From positions 1 through 15,745 of the forward strand of contig CAISZB010000351.1 in assembly GCA_903889845.1 (NCBI GenBank): a stretch of 15,745 nt of DNA, read 5' to 3'. Source of the stretch: an uncultured Verrucomicrobium sp. (GTDB lineage Bacteria > Verrucomicrobiota > Verrucomicrobiia > Methylacidiphilales > GAS474). A program made the translations under genes and the position numbers. The notes beneath the pieces were generated by a model, which searched no databases, was not told where the DNA came from, and saw nothing but the letters and a program-made list of their open reading frames with translations. Shown here one piece after another: positions 13,784-15,745 of this stretch. Position 1 is the stretch's first letter, and the number at the start of each line of letters is the position of its first letter.

Positions 13784-14375
13784 GGCCAGACTGGCCGCCG
13801 CATCCGGGCGACCCCTCTTCCTCGGCGAACTCGTCCTCCTCCCTGCCAGGTCAGAGCTGGAAAGGGAACTGCGCCACCGTGCCGATACCGGGACCGCGCC
13901 GGAATCCCTGGTCCTCCTCCCCGACCTCCCCGCAATCCGCGAGATCGCGAAGAACGACGCCGCCTGGGCCTACCGCCCCCTGCGCGTCGCCCCCGGCCTC
14001 CAACGTGGCTGGCGGACCGAGGCCCTGTCCCTGCCCGCCCTGATCGAGGCCCTCCACTCCCTCTACCCCTCCGCCCTCCCCTTCTGGGCCGTCCCCCGCC
14101 CCCCCGTCCCCTTCTCCGAGACCGCGAAGCGGCAGAGCGGCATGTACCGCCTCGTCCAGACCTGCGGCGACGAAGGAGCGCCGCTCCGGGCCGCCGTCGA
14201 AAAAACCTGCGCCGCCCGCTGCCTCCGCCAACGCCTCTGGGGCCCCGGAGCACGGACGCGGGAGGAGATCGAGCGGGCAACCCCGGACGACGCCATCCCC
14301 CTCCCCTGCCCCGAGGCGTGCAACTACCTCATCGCGCAGGTTCGGGAGGAGATCGATGCGGCGCGAAAACAGTAG
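13758..14375 (+). CDS. DR2241-like [4Fe-4S] partner of the chelatase
   Basis: The 205-residue protein begins inside the end of cbiX. Its C-terminal half has five cysteines: C136 (QTCGDEG), C151 and C155 (KTCAARCLRQRLW), and C184 and C188 (LPCPEAC). This arrangement resembles the DR2241 4Fe-4S cluster-binding domain, which in Deinococcus is fused to a CbiX-like chelatase. The N-terminal half (1-120) is Leu/Pro-rich and probably the matching stabilising domain. The cluster may assist or sense chelation. ATG 13758 is the only start that fits; the overlap suggests translational coupling. The family match is from memory of the motif pattern and should be treated as likely, not certain. Confidence 0.65.
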   Translation: MPSLSRILEARLAAASGRPLFLGELVLLPARSELERELRHRADTGTAPESLVLLPDLPAIREIAKNDAAWAYRPLRVAPGLQRGWRTEALSLPALIEALHSLYPSALPFWAVPRPPVPFSETAKRQSGMYRLVQTCGDEGAPLRAAVEKTCAARCLRQRLWGPGARTREEIERATPDDAIPLPCPEACNYLIAQVREEIDAARKQ

Positions 14376-14387
14376 GCGGGCATGAAA

Positions 14388-14422
14388 AAAACCGCCGCCC
14401 CCTTACGGGGCGCGGCGGTTTT
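14388..14422. terminator. Bidirectional Rho-independent terminator
   Basis: AAAACCGCCGC and GCGGCGGTTTT are perfect complements, with CCCC/GGGG pairing inside around a TTAC loop and one unpaired C. It serves both the plus-strand DR2241-like gene (stop 14375) and the minus-strand efp (stop 14443). Confidence 0.9.
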
Positions 14423-14442
14423 GAAAGAGGCTGCGGAAAAGC

Positions 14443-15000
14443 CTACGCGCGGGAAAGATACTTCCCGTCTTCCGTGCTGATCTTCACCAGTTCCCCTTCC
14501 TTGATGAAGAGGGGCACCTGGACCTGGAGGCCGGTTTCAAGGACGGCCAACTTCATGACGTTGTTCGCGGAGTCCCCGCGGACGCCCTCGGCCGATTCGG
14601 TGACCTTCAGCGTGACGGTGGAGGGAATCTCGACCTCGGCCACGACCTCGTCGGTGAAGAGGACTTCGACGGCCTGGTTCTCCGTCAGGTAATCCTTGAT
14701 CTTCGCGACCATGGAGGGGTTCAGCGTGAGGTTGTCGAAGGTGTTCGGCTCGATGAAGACAAAGTCCTCGCCGTCCTTGTAGCTGAACTCGTACTTGCTG
14801 CGGGTGATCGGGACGACCTCCAGCTTGTCGGTCGAGCCGAAGCGCTCGACGGACGATTTGCCCGTCTTCAGGTTGCGGATCGTCATCTGGACGAAGGCGC
14901 GCAGATTGCCCGGCGTGCGGTGCTGGGTCTCCAGGACCATGCACACGGCCCCGTTGAACTTGATGGCCTGTCCTTTATGGACGTCGTTGGCGTTCGGCAT
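14443..15000 (-). CDS. efp: Translation elongation factor P
   Basis: The 185-residue product has the full three-domain EF-P layout: an N-terminal KOW-like domain (1-65), a middle OB domain (66-127) and a C-terminal OB domain with [18 protein letters not shown] and [12 protein letters not shown] rescues ribosomes stalled at proline runs. The tip loop reads [10 protein letters not shown], so N32 stands where E. coli has the modified K34 and where EarP-type EF-P has Arg. No modification gene is visible nearby. It is 27 bp downstream of kdsD on the same strand, so the two may be co-transcribed. ATG 15000 has only a weak GAGAG upstream. Confidence 0.94.
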   Translation of the reverse strand: MPNANDVHKGQAIKFNGAVCMVLETQHRTPGNLRAFVQMTIRNLKTGKSSVERFGSTDKLEVVPITRSKYEFSYKDGEDFVFIEPNTFDNLTLNPSMVAKIKDYLTENQAVEVLFTDEVVAEVEIPSTVTLKVTESAEGVRGDSANNVMKLAVLETGLQVQVPLFIKEGELVKISTEDGKYLSRA

Positions 15001-15027
15001 ACGAAATTTTTCTCTCTAAACTCGTTC

Positions 15028-15745
15028 TTAAACGATTCGGTGTTTGGTCACGTCCTGGGCATCCACGAGCCCGACGGGACGGTGAGTATCATCGACAACC
15101 ACCAGATCATCAATACGATTCTTTTGGAAGAGGTTCAGCACCTCGGCGGCCAGTTTCCCGACGTGGACCGTGATCGGGCGGGCCGTCATCACGTCGGCCA
15201 GGCGGGCGTTGCCCACATTCGGGTCCGATTCGTAGCGGCGGATGAAGTCGCCGTGGGTAAAGATGCCGACGATCTGCTTCTTCTTCCCGACCACGACGGC
15301 GGCCCCGGTCCGCTTCACGTTCCATTGCCGCAGGGCGTCCTTCACCAGGGCCGTCTCCGGCAGGATTGCCAGGCTCTCCGCCGGACGCATCACCTCGGAG
15401 ACCTTCAGGAGGAGGTTTTTCCCCAGGTTCCCGCCGGGGTGATAACGGGCGAAGTCCTCCTTCTTGAACCCGCGCTTTTCCAACAGGACCATCGCCAGCG
15501 CGTCCCCGAGGACCAGCTGCGCGGTCGAGCTGGCCGTGGGCGCGAGCTTCAGCGGGCAGGCCTCCTTCGGCACCTTCACGTCGAGGACCACGTCGGCATG
15601 GCGGGCCAGGGTCGACTTCAGGTTCCCGGTAATCGCGATGATCCGGACCTCCATCCGGGCGAAGATCGGGAGGACGCGGATCAACTCGTCGGTTTCCCCG
15701 CTGTAGCTTAAAACGATCATGACGTCCCCCTCGGAGACGACGCCC
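15028..15745 (-). CDS. kdsD: D-arabinose-5-phosphate isomerase, KpsF/GutQ family (5'-truncated by window)
   Basis: The frame is open at the window edge, and 238 residues of an enzyme usually about 320-330 long are visible. The SIS sugar isomerase domain shows the phosphate-binding SYSGETDELIRV and, later, APTASSTAQLVLGDALA and FHPGG-like RYHPGGNLGK. Two CBS domains follow (VMRPAESLAI... and VMTARPITVH...), each about 55 residues. The family converts D-ribulose-5-phosphate to D-arabinose-5-phosphate for Kdo synthesis, so a lipopolysaccharide-bearing outer membrane is implied. The N-terminal part of the SIS domain lies outside the window. efp follows on the same strand. Confidence 0.93.
   Translation of the reverse strand, partial: GVVSEGDVMIVLSYSGETDELIRVLPIFARMEVRIIAITGNLKSTLARHADVVLDVKVPKEACPLKLAPTASSTAQLVLGDALAMVLLEKRGFKKEDFARYHPGGNLGKNLLLKVSEVMRPAESLAILPETALVKDALRQWNVKRTGAAVVVGKKKQIVGIFTHGDFIRRYESDPNVGNARLADVMTARPITVHVGKLAAEVLNLFQKNRIDDLVVVDDTHRPVGLVDAQDVTKHRIV

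Noticed and set aside
1..15745. CRISPR array, tRNA or rRNA genes, insertion sequence, or phage genes
   Set aside because: No regularly spaced repeats, no cloverleaf or GTTCGAATC-type tRNA signature, and no transposase or integrase motif were found in any frame.

Overview
The window is GC-rich bacterial chromosome with strongly C/G-ending codons. The gene families (RhaEW fusion, LutABC, a split DR2241-type chelatase, CheX, an EF-P with a PGN tip) and the weak use of Shine-Dalgarno sequences suggest a member of the Planctomycetota-Verrucomicrobiota group, most likely Verrucomicrobiota. This placement is an inference from gene content; no rRNA is present to confirm it.

Positions 373-9922 (+) form a 6-deoxyhexose (L-rhamnose, perhaps also L-fucose) catabolic locus in two transcription units. 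Unit 1 is a DeoR-type regulator, rhamnulokinase (rhaB), a bifunctional rhamnulose-1-phosphate aldolase/lactaldehyde dehydrogenase (rhaEW) and lutA. Unit 2 is a second class II aldolase, a zinc-dependent medium-chain dehydrogenase, lutB and lutC. A near-identical palindrome lies immediately before each unit (327-352 and 5749-5774) and is the best candidate operator for the DeoR regulator. A hairpin at 5707-5727 separates the units. Together the genes would phosphorylate rhamnulose, split it to DHAP and L-lactaldehyde, oxidise lactaldehyde to L-lactate, and oxidise lactate to pyruvate with LutABC. The isomerase and a transporter are not in the window.

Positions 10032-10820 (+) encode a DUF4337-like membrane protein. 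A strong bidirectional terminator (10844-10879) separates it from a class II fructose-bisphosphate aldolase on the minus strand (10895-11851), the enzyme that would consume DHAP. An AT-rich island then leads to an orphan CheX-like protein (12072-12557) and a 50-residue acidic microprotein (12683-12835) that ends in a FliM-like CheY-docking motif.

Positions 12926-14375 (+) carry a CbiX-type sirohydrochlorin chelatase overlapping a Cys-rich DR2241-like protein. A second bidirectional terminator (14388-14422) is followed on the minus strand by efp (14443-15000) and the truncated kdsD (15028-15745). The first 326 bases hold several hairpins and one possible leftward gene start, but no confident gene.

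The most unusual signals are the encapsulation-peptide-like C-terminal helix on the second aldolase although no microcompartment shell gene is in view, the CheX/FliM-motif microprotein pair, the paired operators with lut genes divided between two units, and the EF-P tip asparagine.
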